38,295 nt of DNA from Actinomycetes bacterium (GCA_035506535.1 DATJPE010000102.1:1-38295); one strand, 5' to 3'; positions 8,095-17,862 are shown, counted from the stretch's first letter. The notes: generated by a model from the sequence alone, not told the origin. Translations and numbers: made by a program.

Positions 8095-9294
8095 TCAGGA
8101 CTGCGGCGTCGCGTTGTCCGACGTCCCGATCCCGACGATCTGCCCGTTCTGGACCTGGTAGATCAGGATGGTGCCACCCTTGATGTTCCCGTTGGACTCG
8201 AACTGGATGTGCTTGGACACGCCGTCGAAGTTCACACCGTTGACGTAGGTCTCGATGCTCTTCCGGTCGGTGTTGCCGGCCTTGATGGCGTTGATGAACA
8301 CCGTCGCCGCGTCGTAGGCCTCGGGCGAGTAGGTGCCGGGCTCGACGTTGAACGCTGCCTTGTAGGCGTCGTAGAACGTCTTCTGCGACCCGGTTGCCGC
8401 GCTGTTGATCAGCGCGCAGGCGCAGGACAGGATCGAGCCGTTGGCGGCCGCGCCGGCGCCGGAGACGAACGCCGGGTCGAGCGAGCCGTCACCGGAGATG
8501 AACGTCGCGGTCACCCCGCCGTCCTTGAGCTGCTTGGCGAACGGACCCGACTGGGCGTAGTAGCCGCCGTAGAAGACCACGCTCACACCGGCACTCTTGA
8601 TCTTGGTGATGGTCGAGGAGTAGTCCGGGACCTCGGTGCCGGTCGCGGGAACCGACTCGTCGACGGGGACGGCGACGCCGGCCGTCTTCAGGGCGCTGGC
8701 CACCGCGTCGGCCAGGCCCTTGCCGTAGTCGGAGGCGTCGTCGATGACGGCGACCTTGGTGGCCTTCAGCGACTTGGCGATCACGTTGGCCACGCCCGGA
8801 CCCTGGTAGCCGTCGTCGGCCAGGACGCGGTGGAAGGTCGTCCAGCCGTTGTCGGCGAGGTTGACCCGGGTCGCCGACGCCGAGATGAACGGCACTCCGG
8901 CGGCCTGCCAGAGCGCACCGGTGTTCGCGGTCTCACCCGAGAAGGCCGGCCCGACGAGGCCCACGATCCCGTCGTCGATCGCCTTCGGAGCCAGCGCCGC
9001 GGCCTGCTTGGGGTCGCCCTGGGAGTCGAACTCCAGCAGCTGGATCTTCACCTTGGGATTCGTCGCGTTGTACTGGTCGATCGCGAGCTTCTCGCCGTTG
9101 CGGATGTTGATGCCCAGGGCCTTGTTCGGCCCGGTGAGGTCACCCATGAACCCGATCTTCAGGGTGGAGCCGCCTCCTCCGGAGGCGGCCGTGGACGCCC
9201 CGCCCCCACTGCTGCTGCTCGAGCAGGCCGCGAGGGCGAGTCCGGCGACGGAGAGGACGACGGCAGTGCGCACGAATGCGCTTCGTCGGGTCAT
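8095..9294 (-). CDS. livK: Branched-chain amino-acid-type ABC transporter substrate-binding lipoprotein
   Basis: This 399-aa extracellular lipoprotein captures the substrate for the LivHMGF importer. The N-terminus has a basic start, a hydrophobic stretch and the lipobox LAAC (Cys24), followed by a Ser/Gly-rich flexible linker. The mature part is a type I periplasmic-binding fold of the Peripla_BP_6 kind, with landmarks KIGFMGDLTGPNKALG and AFSGETANTGALWQAAGVPFISASA. The ATG at 9294 follows AAGGAGC by about 7 nt. It is first in the operon, as is common. The ligand cannot be read from sequence: branched-chain amino acids are likely, but urea, amides or other small polar solutes are possible in this family. 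Confidence 0.92.
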   Translation of the reverse strand: MTRRSAFVRTAVVLSVAGLALAACSSSSSGGGASTAASGGGGSTLKIGFMGDLTGPNKALGINIRNGEKLAIDQYNATNPKVKIQLLEFDSQGDPKQAAALAPKAIDDGIVGLVGPAFSGETANTGALWQAAGVPFISASATRVNLADNGWTTFHRVLADDGYQGPGVANVIAKSLKATKVAVIDDASDYGKGLADAVASALKTAGVAVPVDESVPATGTEVPDYSSTITKIKSAGVSVVFYGGYYAQSGPFAKQLKDGGVTATFISGDGSLDPAFVSGAGAAANGSILSCACALINSAATGSQKTFYDAYKAAFNVEPGTYSPEAYDAATVFINAIKAGNTDRKSIETYVNGVNFDGVSKHIQFESNGNIKGGTILIYQVQNGQIVGIGTSDNATPQS

Positions 9295-9321
9295 GAAGGG
9301 CGCTCCTTGGTCGATTACCCG

Positions 9322-9364
9322 AGGTTCCTGTGTGACAGGTCAGGTGTGACAGGTCAGGGAACCT
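9322..9364. repeat. Tandem 14-bp repeats inside an inverted repeat, leader of the liv operon
   Basis: TGTGACAGGTCAGG occurs twice, perfectly, head to tail at 9331-9344 and 9345-9358. The pair is enclosed by the 7-bp inverted repeat AGGTTCC (9322-9328) and GGAACCT (9358-9364). The block lies 28-70 bp before livK in the 269-bp divergent gap shared with the EAL gene. It is a good operator candidate for the liv operon. The rest of the gap (9365-9563) shows nothing I can assign. Confidence 0.8.
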
Positions 9365-9563
9365 ACCGGGCCAGCCGGTTCCACGGCACGAACTCCACGC
9401 AGGCCGATACAGGATGGTTGCAATTGCGGCCGTCTCGCCGACCAGCACGGGAGCGCTGTTGGTCGAACGTCTGTTCTCCTGAGCACCCGGCTGATCGCTC
9501 AAGAACCCGGGTCCCGGCTGTCGAGACCTCATGGGGGATGGACGCGACGGGATGTGATGCTCG

Positions 9564-10346
9564 ATGGAGCTCCGGGGGCTCGGCGAGGGCAATGACGCCG
9601 ATGCGATGGTCCGGCAGGTGCTCGACAGCGGTGACTTCGCCGTCGTGTTCCAGCCCGTGGTGGACCTGGCCACCTCCGAGGTGGCTGGCTACGAGGCGCT
9701 GACCCGCTTCTCCGACGGGCGGCCGCCCAACCTCTGGTTCGCCGAGGCCCACCAGTGCGGCCTCGGCGTCGACCTCGAGCTGGCAGCACTGGAGAAGGCG
9801 CTGGCCGCACTCCCCGAGCAGCCGCCGGGGTTCCTCTCGCTCAACATCAGCGCAGCGACGTTGCGCTCCTCGGCCCTGCTCAGGCGCCTGGCGGGATCCC
9901 TGCCGGGAGCCGTGGTCCTCGAGCTCATCGGCCATGGACCGCTCGGCGACCCCGACACGGCTCGCGCGAGGATCGCCGGGCTGCGTCAGCTCGGAGTCCA
10001 GGTGGCGCTCGACAACGTCGGCAGCGGACCGGCCAGCCTGCGGCCCGCCGTCGACCTCCAGCCAGACCTGATCAAGATCGACCGGTCGCTGGTGTCCTAC
10101 GTCGACCGGGACCCCGTCCAGCGGGCCGTTGTGGGCGCCTTCGCCCAGCTGGCGATGAGCCTCGGATGGGTCGTCGTGGCCGAGGGCATCGAACGCGAGC
10201 AGGAGCTGGCCGTCTGCGCCGATCTCGGAATCGCCCTCGGCCAGGGTTACCTGCTCGGCCGCCCCGCCCCGATGCCGGGGCAGCGGCAGCCGGAGCACCC
10301 CTGGGTGGCCTGGACCGAGGAGATCTGGCAGGCCGCCAACTCCTGA
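9564..10346 (+). CDS. EAL-domain protein with altered catalytic residues
   Basis: This 260-aa protein is almost entirely one EAL domain, the fold of cyclic-di-GMP phosphodiesterases. Seen are FQPVVDL, the signature E-A-L at residues 44-46 (GYEALTRF), the metal-ligand Asn in LSLNIS (94), Glu in VLEL (120), Lys in LIKIDRS (171), AEGIE (Glu 207) and GQGYLLGRP. However, the usual DDFGTGY loop reads DNVGSGP (150-156), so the second metal-binding aspartate is Asn, and the ExTE motif reads ELIG. It may be weakly active or only bind c-di-GMP. No sensor or membrane domain is present. The start has only a weak ribosome binding site; Met15 is an alternative. The stop is 8 bp from the sigA stop on the other strand. 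Confidence 0.88.
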   Translation: MELRGLGEGNDADAMVRQVLDSGDFAVVFQPVVDLATSEVAGYEALTRFSDGRPPNLWFAEAHQCGLGVDLELAALEKALAALPEQPPGFLSLNISAATLRSSALLRRLAGSLPGAVVLELIGHGPLGDPDTARARIAGLRQLGVQVALDNVGSGPASLRPAVDLQPDLIKIDRSLVSYVDRDPVQRAVVGAFAQLAMSLGWVVVAEGIEREQELAVCADLGIALGQGYLLGRPAPMPGQRQPEHPWVAWTEEIWQAANS

Positions 10347-10354
10347 GCGGAGCC

Positions 10355-11869
10355 TCAGTCCAGATAGTCGCGCAGGACCTGGGAGCGGCTCGGGTGGCGC
10401 AGCTTGGACATGGTCTTGGACTCGATCTGGCGGATCCGCTCGCGGGTCACCCCGTAGACCTTGCCGATCTCGTCGAGGGTCTTGGGCTGGCCGTCGGTGA
10501 GGCCGAAGCGCATCGACACGACGCCAGCCTCGCGCTCCGACAAGGTGTCCAGCACCTGGTGCAGCTGCTCCTGCAGCAGCGTGAACGAGACCGCATCGGC
10601 GGGGACGACCGCCTCGGAGTCCTCGATGAGGTCACCGAACTCACTGTCCCCGTCCTCGCCGAGCGGGGTGTGCAGCGAGATGGGCTCACGGCCGTACTTC
10701 TGGACCTCGACGACCTTCTCGGGGGTCATGTCGAGCTCCTTGGCCAGCTCCTCGGGCGTGGGCTCGCGGCCGAGGTCCTGCAGCATCTGCCGCTGCACGC
10801 GAGCGAGCTTGTTGATCACCTCGACCATGTGCACCGGGATGCGGATCGTGCGTGCCTGGTCGGCCATGGCGCGGGTGATGGCCTGGCGGATCCACCAGGT
10901 GGCGTACGTCGAGAACTTGTAGCCCTTGGTGTAGTCGAACTTCTCGACGGCGCGGATGAGGCCGAGGTTGCCCTCCTGGATGAGGTCGAGGAACAGCATC
11001 CCGCGGCCGGTGTAGCGCTTGGCGAGCGACACCACGAGCCGCAGGTTCGCCTCGAGGAGGTGGTTCTTCGCCCGGCGGCCGTCCTCGGCGATCCACTCGA
11101 GCTCGCGGCGCAGCTGGGCGGGGATCTTGTCCCCGGAGTTGAGCTTCTCCTCGGCGAAGAGCCCGGCCTCGATCCGCTTGGCGAGCTCGACCTCCTGCTC
11201 GGCGTTGAGCAGGGGGACCTTGCCGATCTGCTTGAGGTAGTCCTTGACCGGGTCGGCGGTGGCGCCCGCGACGACGACCTGTTGCACCGGCTCGTCGGCC
11301 TCGTCGGAGTCGGAGAGCGTGAACGCCTCCTCGTCCTCCTCGTCCGGACCGGTGACGGCGCTCTCCGCGTCCTCGGCGATCATCTCGATCGCCTCCGCGG
11401 GATCGACCCGCTCGACCGCCTCCTCGAGGTCCACGGCCTCGGCCTCGACGTCCTCGTCGACGGTCTCCAGCTCCTCGGCCTCCAGCGCCTCCGGGTCCAG
11501 CGCCTCGGGATCGATCTCCTCGCCGTCCCCGACCTCCCCCGGCCCGTCGAGAGCAAGGGTGTCCAGGTCGGCGTCGAGCTCGTCGAGCGCGGCCGCCACC
11601 TCGGGGCCGGGATCGTCCGCGACCGGCGCGACGGGGGTCTTGCCGCCCTTGGCCTTGGCCGCGGGCGCCGCTTTGGCCGCCTTCACCGGCTTGTCCTCGA
11701 CGTCGCCGGCCTTGGCCCGGCGGCTCGCGCGCGGCGGCGCAGCCTCGACGGTCGCGGTGGCCTTGGCGGCAGCCGACCTCCCGGACGCGGCGAGCACGCG
11801 CGCTGGGGCGCCGACCTCGGCGGCGTCGGTGGAGGTCTCCTCGGACTGGACAGGGCGAACCGACGGCAC
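10355..11869 (-). CDS. sigA: Principal RNA polymerase sigma factor, SigA/HrdB type
   Basis: This is the housekeeping sigma-70 factor. Regions 1.2 to 4.2 are all present: [76 protein letters not shown] (2.3-2.4), [16 protein letters not shown] (3.0), and the region 4.2 helix-turn-helix [20 protein letters not shown], ending RDYLD as in Streptomyces HrdB. The first ~210 residues are low complexity: an Ala/Lys-rich stretch followed by a strongly acidic one containing [16 protein letters not shown], comparable to the variable N-terminus of actinobacterial sigma factors. I chose the GTG at 11867-11869 (504 aa), preceded by GAGAGG about 6 nt upstream; the open frame continues to 12703 only through the next gene. 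A SigR-like promoter lies about 100 bp upstream. Confidence 0.95.
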   Translation of the reverse strand: MPSVRPVQSEETSTDAAEVGAPARVLAASGRSAAAKATATVEAAPPRASRRAKAGDVEDKPVKAAKAAPAAKAKGGKTPVAPVADDPGPEVAAALDELDADLDTLALDGPGEVGDGEEIDPEALDPEALEAEELETVDEDVEAEAVDLEEAVERVDPAEAIEMIAEDAESAVTGPDEEDEEAFTLSDSDEADEPVQQVVVAGATADPVKDYLKQIGKVPLLNAEQEVELAKRIEAGLFAEEKLNSGDKIPAQLRRELEWIAEDGRRAKNHLLEANLRLVVSLAKRYTGRGMLFLDLIQEGNLGLIRAVEKFDYTKGYKFSTYATWWIRQAITRAMADQARTIRIPVHMVEVINKLARVQRQMLQDLGREPTPEELAKELDMTPEKVVEVQKYGREPISLHTPLGEDGDSEFGDLIEDSEAVVPADAVSFTLLQEQLHQVLDTLSEREAGVVSMRFGLTDGQPKTLDEIGKVYGVTRERIRQIESKTMSKLRHPSRSQVLRDYLD

Positions 11870-11975
11870 TGACGACCTCTCGACGCGGCGGATGGCGGCC
11901 CGTACGACACCCCGGCCGAGGCCACCCTGCTCGGGGGCCTCAGGACGCGGGTGGGGTTCCGGGGACGAAGCACTC

Positions 11976-12001
11976 AACAGTGTAATCGTCCAAGCGATTC
12001 C
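11976..12001 (-). promoter_or_regulatory. Candidate SigR/SigH-type promoter of sigA (GGAAT-N18-GTT)
   Basis: On the minus strand GGAAT (12001-11997) is followed after exactly 18 bp by GTT (11978-11976). This matches the SigR/SigH thiol-stress promoter consensus of actinobacteria. The predicted transcript would start about 100 bp before the sigA GTG. The spacer also contains TACACT, which could serve as a housekeeping -10, but I see no matching -35. The site lies in the 167-bp gap between sigA and the HhH-GPD gene. Confidence 0.5.
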
Positions 12002-12036
12002 ACGAGCGCAGCGTCCGGGCGTGTGGTCCCCACGGA

Positions 12037-12624
12037 TCAGCCCCGGCGGGCCCCCGACCCGGCCTTCTTCTGCTCCTGCTTGTAGGCACGGACCCGGGCC
12101 AGCGACGCGCCGTCGCGTACGTCGGCCACCGAACGGAACGAGCCGTCCTCTCCGTAGCCACCGGCCGCCTCGCGCCATCCCTCCGGCCGTACCCCCAGCT
12201 GCTTGGCGAGCAGCGCGAGGAAGATCTGGGCCTTCTGCCGCCCGAACCCCGGCAGCTCCTCCAGCCGGTGCAGCAGCTCGGCCCCGTCGCTCGCGGTGGT
12301 CCACAACGACGCGGTGTCGCCGCCGTAGCCGTCGACGACGGCACGCGCCAGCGCATGCACCCGCGCGCCCATCGACCCCGGGAAGCGGTGCACCGCGGGA
12401 GGGCCGGTCATCGCGGCCACGAGCTCGGCCTCGTCCAGGGCGGCGACGGCCTTGGGGTCCAGGCGGTCCGGCGTCCCCAGCCGCTCCGCGAGCAGCCGCG
12501 GCCCGGCGAAGGCGCGCTCCATCGGGATCTGCTGGTCGAGCAGCATCCCGACGAGCAGGGCGAAGGGGTCCTTCGACAGCAGTGCGTCCGCCGCGCGGTC
12601 CTGGGCCAGGTGCAGATCGGGCAC
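12037..12624 (-). CDS. HhH-GPD family base-excision DNA repair protein
   Basis: This 195-aa protein resembles the uncharacterised actinobacterial HhH-GPD family (TIGR03252 type), relatives of DNA glycosylases. Visible features are [17 protein letters not shown] near the N-terminus and the helix-hairpin-helix [19 protein letters not shown] in the C-terminal half. There is no clear four-cysteine iron-sulfur motif. I cannot see a convincing lysine/aspartate catalytic pair as in Nth or MutY, so activity is uncertain. The GTG at 12622-12624 is set by GAGGAGG, 6 nt upstream. The open frame to 13686 upstream is an antisense shadow of the coiled-coil gene. It lies upstream of sigA on the same strand. 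Confidence 0.85.
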   Translation of the reverse strand: MPDLHLAQDRAADALLSKDPFALLVGMLLDQQIPMERAFAGPRLLAERLGTPDRLDPKAVAALDEAELVAAMTGPPAVHRFPGSMGARVHALARAVVDGYGGDTASLWTTASDGAELLHRLEELPGFGRQKAQIFLALLAKQLGVRPEGWREAAGGYGEDGSFRSVADVRDGASLARVRAYKQEQKKAGSGARRG

Positions 12625-12786
12625 GGACGACCTCCTCAGGACCGCGGCGAGACCACGGGACGAGCGCGATCGTACGGCTCGCGGCCGACGCGGCGCCGCC
12701 CACCCCGATCCGAGCGCGCGTGAGCGATCAAGACCGGGCCGGCGCGTGCCGACAACGTCCGTGGCGCAGTCTTCCTGGGAGGTCCC

Positions 12787-13848
12787 ATGTCCGCTGAGCT
12801 CTACGGTGCCGAGGCCGCCGGGGCGATGGCCCGGCCCGCCGTCGACGTGCTGCCCGCAGCCCCCGACCGCAAGCGCAAGGGCGAGCCCGCTCCGAGCGCT
12901 CCTGCCGCGTCCGTGGACCCGGCCGCCGCCCTCACCGAGTGGCCGGCCGTCCCCGCCGGCGAGCAGGACGGGCTGAGCGCCTGGCCGACCGCGCCCGTGC
13001 TGCAGGCGCCCCCGGTCGCGGTGGCACCCGCCGCGCCGGCGCCCGCCGACCCGGCGCCACGCAAGGTGTTCGGGATGGCGGTACGCCGTCCCCGCAAGGA
13101 CTCCGCCCCCTCCGACGTGGCCCCCACCTCCGTCGCCCCGTCCCCTGACGCGCTCGCTCCAGCGGTTGCCGTCGTGCCCGCCCTCGGGGCAGCCCCGGTT
13201 GCCACCGACGACACGGCACCGGTCGCGCTCCCCGTGGACCAGCCTCAGGTGGAGGCCCCGGCGCCGTCCGCCGCCGACCTGGTCCCCGCTGCGGCGCCCA
13301 CCGGCGAGGCCGTCCAGCTCGACCTGCTCACCCCGCCCGAGGCGCCCGCCGAGGACGCCGGCGAGGAGGTCCGTGCCCTGCGCGCCCTGCTCGAGGCGAG
13401 CGAGAACGCGCGCGCGGTGGCCGAGTCGCGAGCTGCGGCCGCCGAGACCCGTATGGCGCACGCCGAGAGCTACGCGGCCCAGGTCGCCGCGCACGTCGCC
13501 CAGTCGCAGTCCCGCGCCGCCCACGCCGAGTCCCAGCTCGAGGTCCTGGACCAGCAGGTCCGGGGCGCCCAGGCGCAGCTGGCCGCCCTCGAGGAGCGGG
13601 CACGGACGGCAGAGGCGGCGGCCGAGGCCCTGGAGGTGCGGGCCCGCAAGGCGGAGAACGAGGCCGACGACTGGCGGATCCGCCACCGCGAGGCTCAGCA
13701 GTCGGTGGAGGAGCTCGCCGCGAGCATCGCGTCTTCGGAGGGCCGGCTGGCCGAGCTGAGCGAGTCGCTGCGCTCGGTCACCGCCGAGCGTGACGAGCTC
13801 GTGGCGGCACTCGACGCCGTGACCATGCCGGCGGGCACCGAGGAGTGA
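12787..13848 (+). CDS. Ala/Pro-rich protein with C-terminal coiled coil, unknown function
   Basis: This is a 353-aa protein with two parts. Residues 1-190 are Ala/Pro/Val-rich and look disordered, with a basic patch KVFGMAVRRPRKDS near residue 95. Residues ~195-345 are an almost uninterrupted Ala/Glu/Arg-rich coiled coil containing repeated A-E-x-R/S steps (AESRAAAAETRMAHAES and similar), with few hydrophobic residues beyond Ala and Leu. No membrane segment, signal peptide or catalytic motif is visible. The ATG at 12787 follows GGGAGG by 4-5 nt. It is divergent from the HhH-GPD gene (162-bp gap) and 107 bp before DUF4192. I do not recognise it; a structural or scaffolding role is only a guess. 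Confidence 0.85.
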   Translation: MSAELYGAEAAGAMARPAVDVLPAAPDRKRKGEPAPSAPAASVDPAAALTEWPAVPAGEQDGLSAWPTAPVLQAPPVAVAPAAPAPADPAPRKVFGMAVRRPRKDSAPSDVAPTSVAPSPDALAPAVAVVPALGAAPVATDDTAPVALPVDQPQVEAPAPSAADLVPAAAPTGEAVQLDLLTPPEAPAEDAGEEVRALRALLEASENARAVAESRAAAAETRMAHAESYAAQVAAHVAQSQSRAAHAESQLEVLDQQVRGAQAQLAALEERARTAEAAAEALEVRARKAENEADDWRIRHREAQQSVEELAASIASSEGRLAELSESLRSVTAERDELVAALDAVTMPAGTEE

Positions 13849-13955
13849 CCGACCGGAGCCCGCGGCGGGCGTCCACAGCGGACGAGCACCCCCCGCGGTC
13901 CCCAGAAGCGAGCTGAGCGCCGCCTCGGCCCGGCCCGGGCCCCCAGGCTCGGGGC

Positions 13956-15011
13956 ATGTCCGTCATACCGGCAGAAACCGTCCTTCGGCTGTCCGGGCCG
14001 CCCGACGTGCTCGCAGCCCTGCCCTATCTGGTCGGGTTCCCGCCCACCGAGTCCGTGGTGGCGATCGGGCTCCACGGCCGGCGCAAACGCCTGCGGGTGA
14101 CGCTGAGGGTCGACCTCGCCGGGGCGGAGGCCGCAGTGGCAGACGGCCTCGTCGAGGCCCCCAGCCACCCGGCCGCCTTGGCCGCTGCCCTGTCGCGCGC
14201 CGGTGCATCGCGGGTCGTCCTCGTCGTCGTCACCGACCGGGCGGAGGAGGGCCTGACCGCCGCCGACCTCGTCTCGGTCCTGGCCGGCGAGCTCGAGGCT
14301 CGACGGATCGAGGTCGAGGACGCGGTCCTCGCCCGCGGGGACCGGTGGTTCTCCTATCTGTGCCACAACCCCGCGTGCTGCCCGCCCGAGGGAACCCCGC
14401 TCCCGGGGGACGATCGGGTCGCGGCCGAGCTCGCCCTCGCCGGCGAGGCGCCGTTTCGCAGCAGGGCCGACGTGGAGGCCCTCGTCGCGCCCGAACAGGG
14501 GATCCGACGGCAGGCCGTCGAGGCGGCGGTGGACGCGCTGCTCGCCGTGGGGCCGTCCGGTCCTGACGCCGTGGACGAGCGGACGTCGCTGCGCACAGCC
14601 TTTCGCACGGTGGTGTCGGGCCGCCCGCTGGAGGCGCAGAACGCCGCCCTGTGCCTGCTGTGGCTCACCGGCAGCCACGTCCGGGACGCCTGCCTGAACC
14701 CCACCACCGGCCCCGAGGGAGAGGCGGCGCTGAGACTGTGGTGCGAGCTCGCCCGGCTGGCACCCGCCGACCTGGTGTCGGCGCCCGCCACCCTCGCGGC
14801 CTTCGTGGCGCTGTGCCGGGGCCAGGGGGCGCTCGCCAATGCCGCGCTCGACGAAGCGTTGGCCGACGACCCGGGCTACACCCTCGCGCAACTGCTGCGG
14901 CACATCGCGACGGCGGGGATCCCGCCCTCAGTGGTGCGCGGCGTGGCCGAGAGCTCGGACGCCATCCTCGCCGGGATCGACGGACGCTCCGGCGGGCAGC
15001 CCCTCGGCTGA
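13956..15011 (+). CDS. DUF4192 domain protein
   Basis: This 351-aa protein matches the actinobacterial DUF4192 family: an N-terminal LSGPPDVLAALPYLVGFPP, then PTESVVAIGL, and the conserved WFSYLC followed by CCPPEGTPL near residues 129-150. The family is usually found near sigA. Its function is unknown; the two adjacent cysteines in CCPP are a constant feature. The ATG at 13956 has no strong ribosome binding site, so a leaderless or weakly initiated message is possible. It is convergent with PEP carboxylase. Confidence 0.9.
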   Translation: MSVIPAETVLRLSGPPDVLAALPYLVGFPPTESVVAIGLHGRRKRLRVTLRVDLAGAEAAVADGLVEAPSHPAALAAALSRAGASRVVLVVVTDRAEEGLTAADLVSVLAGELEARRIEVEDAVLARGDRWFSYLCHNPACCPPEGTPLPGDDRVAAELALAGEAPFRSRADVEALVAPEQGIRRQAVEAAVDALLAVGPSGPDAVDERTSLRTAFRTVVSGRPLEAQNAALCLLWLTGSHVRDACLNPTTGPEGEAALRLWCELARLAPADLVSAPATLAAFVALCRGQGALANAALDEALADDPGYTLAQLLRHIATAGIPPSVVRGVAESSDAILAGIDGRSGGQPLG

Positions 15012-15014
15012 CCG

Positions 15015-15048
15015 GCTCCCGGCACGAGACCGGATGCCAGCGGGGAGC
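15015..15048. terminator. Hairpin between convergent DUF4192 and PEP carboxylase genes
   Basis: GCTCCC (15015-15020) pairs with GGGAGC (15043-15048), and inside it GGCA (15021-15024) pairs with TGCC (15035-15038), giving about 10 bp with a small bulge. It fills the 37-bp gap between the two stops and could terminate both transcripts. There is no T-run. Confidence 0.4.
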
Positions 15049-17787
15049 TCACCCGGTGTTGCGCAGACCCGACGCGATCCCGTTGACGGTGAGGAGCAGG
15101 GCGCGGCGCAGCGAGGGCTCGACCGGCTCGCCGGCCGCGGTGGCCTCGCGGACCCGGCGCAGCAGCGAGACCTGCAGGAACTGCAGGGGCAAGAGGTAGA
15201 CGTCACGGACCCGCAGGGTGCGGGCCAGCTCCGGCTGCCCGCCCAGCAGCTCACGATGGCCGGTCAGGCGCAGCACCTCCTCGACGGTCCGCGCGTGCTC
15301 CTCCTCGATCACGTCGAGGAGCCCGCGCAGCGGGTCCGGAACGAGTTGCGAGACGTACTGGCGGGCCACCCCCAGGTCGGTCTTGGACAGCGTCATCTCG
15401 ACGTTGGACACGAAGTTGCGGAAGAAGTGCCACTCCTGGTGCATCTCCCGCAGCGCATCGGCGTGACCGGCCCCGCGGGCGGCCGCGAGGCCGGTCCCGA
15501 CCCCGAACCAGCCCGGCACGATCTGGCGCGACTGGGTCCAGCCGAAGACCCACGGGATCGCGCGCAGACCCTCGAGGCCGGCCCTCGCGTCGGGGCGTCG
15601 GGCGGGCCGTGACCCGAGGTGCAGCTCGCCGAGGACGTCCACCGGGGTGCTCGCGAAGAAGTACGCCGGCAGGTCGGGGGCGTCGACCAGCCCGCGGTAC
15701 GCGCCCTGCGCCGCGCCGGACACCTGGTCCATGACCGCGTCCCACCGCAGCAGCGCCGCCGGGGACTGCCGCGGCGCCTGGTGGAGCACGGTCGACTCCA
15801 GGACCGCGGCCATGGTCAGCTCGAGGTTCTCCCGGGCCAGCGCGGGCAGCAGGTACTTGTCCGAGATCACCTCGCCCTGCTCGGTCACCTTGATCGCCCC
15901 GTCCAGCACGCCCCAGGGCTGGGCGAGGATCGCGTCGTACGTCGGCCCGCCGCCGCGGCCGACCGTGCCGCCTCGGCCGTGGAACAGCCGCAGGCGGACC
16001 CCGTGGCGAAGCGCCACGTCGCGCAGCCGGCGCTGCGCCAGGTGGATCTCCCACTGCGAGGTGGTGATGCCGGCGTCCTTGTTGGAGTCGGAGTAGCCGA
16101 GCATGACCTCCTGCACGTCGCCGCGCAGCGACACCAGCCGCCGGTAGGACGGGTCGTCCAGCAGCCGCTCGAGGATCGCGCCGGCCTCGCGCAGCTCGTC
16201 CACGGTCTCCAGCAGCGGCACGAAGCCGATGCGCGCGACCCCGGCCGGCAGGTCCACGAGGCCCGCCTCCTTGGCGAGGACCACCGCGGCGAGGACGTCG
16301 TCGGCGCCGCGCGTCATCGAGACGATCGAGGACTCGCACACGCCGGGGCCGTAGCGGTCGAGCGCGTCACGGACGGAGACGTACATCTCCCACGTCCGCA
16401 TCCCCGCCGGGTCCAGCGGCGGCGGCGTGGGAGCCAGGGGGCGGGCCGAGGCCAGCTCGTTCGCCAGCAGGCGGGTGCGGTAGTCACGAGGCATGTCCTC
16501 GTAGCGCCAGCCGTGCTCGCCCAGGCGGTCCACCAGCTGTCCGACCGCCTGGTGGAGCACGGCGGCGTGCTCGCGGACGTCGAGGGTGGCGAGGACCAGG
16601 CCGACGGCGGACGCGACGCGGACGGCGTGGTCGAGGATCCCATGGGCCGCCAGCGCGCCGCGGTGCGACAGCAGCGAGTCGCGCAGGACCGACAGGTCCC
16701 CGAGCAGCTGCGCCGAGCTCGCGTAGTCGCGGCCGGGCTCGTGCGGGCGCGCCTCGCGCACCCGGACGAGGGTGTTCTGCAGCTTGCGGCGCACACACGT
16801 GAGCTTGAGCCGGTACGGCTCCTCGGCGTTGAGGCGCAGGTAGCGCGCGTCGAGGTCGGGCAATGCCGCGAGGTCGGTGGCGAGAGAGTCCAGGAGCTGC
16901 GGCGAGGCCCCGGCGATGCGCTCGCTGACGCTGAGGTCCTCGAGCAGCCGACCGAGGACGGCCTGCAGCACGCGGACGGCGTGCTCGTGCTGCAGGGCCA
17001 GCACGTCCTCGGTGACGTGGGCGTCGACGAAGGGGTTGCCGTCCCGGTCGCCGCCGATCCAGTTGCCGAACGAGAACGGCCGGGACTCCGGCGAGAGCTC
17101 CACGCCCAGGTCGGCCAGCACTCGCGCGAGCTCGTCGAGGACGTCGCCGAGCGGGCCGCGCGACAGCTCGTCGAGGTAGTAGACCGCGTTGCGGGCCTCG
17201 TCCTGCACCTCTGGGCGCTCACGGCGCAGCTCGTCGGTCTGCCAGAGCAGGTCGACGACCTCGGCGATGCGCCGCTCGACGGCCGGGGTCGCCGGCTCCT
17301 CGAGCAGGTCGGCCACGCGGCGCAGCTTGAGCAGCACCGACCGGCGGGCCGCCTCGGTGGGATGCGCGGTGAACACCGGCCGAGCCGCCAGCCGGTCGGC
17401 GGCATGCTGCAGTCCCTCGTGAGCCAGCGCACCGGACTCCAGGGCGGCGGCGATGTGCTGGCCCACCTGCGCGAGCCGGCCGCCGTCGATCTCGCGGGCG
17501 ACCGACAAGGCCCGGGCCCGGTGCACCTGCTCGGTGATGTTCGCGAGGTGGAAGTACGTCGAGAACGCGCGGGACAGCCGGATCGCCGTCCCCAGGTCGA
17601 CGGCCTCCAGCAGGTCGGCGGCTGACCCGGGGTCGACGCGCACGAGCCGGCGTACCTCCTCGACGGTGTCGAGCAGATCGGGGCCCTCCTGGCGGACCAG
17701 GGCCTCGCCGAGGTGGTCGCCCAGGCGACGGATGTCGGCGCGCAGGCTGTCATGCATGTCCGCGCTGGCCTCAGACCGCAGGTCCAC
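15049..17787 (-). CDS. ppc: Phosphoenolpyruvate carboxylase
   Basis: This enzyme converts PEP and bicarbonate to oxaloacetate, refilling the citric acid cycle. It is about 912 aa, the usual family length. Seen in order: [13 protein letters not shown] with the catalytic histidine, [18 protein letters not shown], the glycine-rich [68 protein letters not shown], and the C-terminal LRNTG, which corresponds to the usual QNTG end. I prefer the GTG at 17785-17787, which follows GGGAGGA by about 9 nt; the ATG at 17757 ([11 protein letters not shown]) is the alternative. The 1769-codon open frame reaching 20358 is antisense read-through. It is divergent from the glyoxalase-like gene (75-bp gap). Confidence 0.95.
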   Translation of the reverse strand: MDLRSEASADMHDSLRADIRRLGDHLGEALVRQEGPDLLDTVEEVRRLVRVDPGSAADLLEAVDLGTAIRLSRAFSTYFHLANITEQVHRARALSVAREIDGGRLAQVGQHIAAALESGALAHEGLQHAADRLAARPVFTAHPTEAARRSVLLKLRRVADLLEEPATPAVERRIAEVVDLLWQTDELRRERPEVQDEARNAVYYLDELSRGPLGDVLDELARVLADLGVELSPESRPFSFGNWIGGDRDGNPFVDAHVTEDVLALQHEHAVRVLQAVLGRLLEDLSVSERIAGASPQLLDSLATDLAALPDLDARYLRLNAEEPYRLKLTCVRRKLQNTLVRVREARPHEPGRDYASSAQLLGDLSVLRDSLLSHRGALAAHGILDHAVRVASAVGLVLATLDVREHAAVLHQAVGQLVDRLGEHGWRYEDMPRDYRTRLLANELASARPLAPTPPPLDPAGMRTWEMYVSVRDALDRYGPGVCESSIVSMTRGADDVLAAVVLAKEAGLVDLPAGVARIGFVPLLETVDELREAGAILERLLDDPSYRRLVSLRGDVQEVMLGYSDSNKDAGITTSQWEIHLAQRRLRDVALRHGVRLRLFHGRGGTVGRGGGPTYDAILAQPWGVLDGAIKVTEQGEVISDKYLLPALARENLELTMAAVLESTVLHQAPRQSPAALLRWDAVMDQVSGAAQGAYRGLVDAPDLPAYFFASTPVDVLGELHLGSRPARRPDARAGLEGLRAIPWVFGWTQSRQIVPGWFGVGTGLAAARGAGHADALREMHQEWHFFRNFVSNVEMTLSKTDLGVARQYVSQLVPDPLRGLLDVIEEEHARTVEEVLRLTGHRELLGGQPELARTLRVRDVYLLPLQFLQVSLLRRVREATAAGEPVEPSLRRALLLTVNGIASGLRNTG

Positions 17788-17862
17788 GAGGGGTGATCCT
17801 CCCAGACCGGCGCCGCCACCCCGGACGTCGCCGCCGGGAGGGCCAGTGGCAGGGTGAGCCCC

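Noticed and set aside
13870-13884. CGTCC-ACAGC-GGACG hairpin after the coiled-coil gene
   Set aside because: A 5-bp stem is too short to call as a terminator in DNA this rich in G+C.
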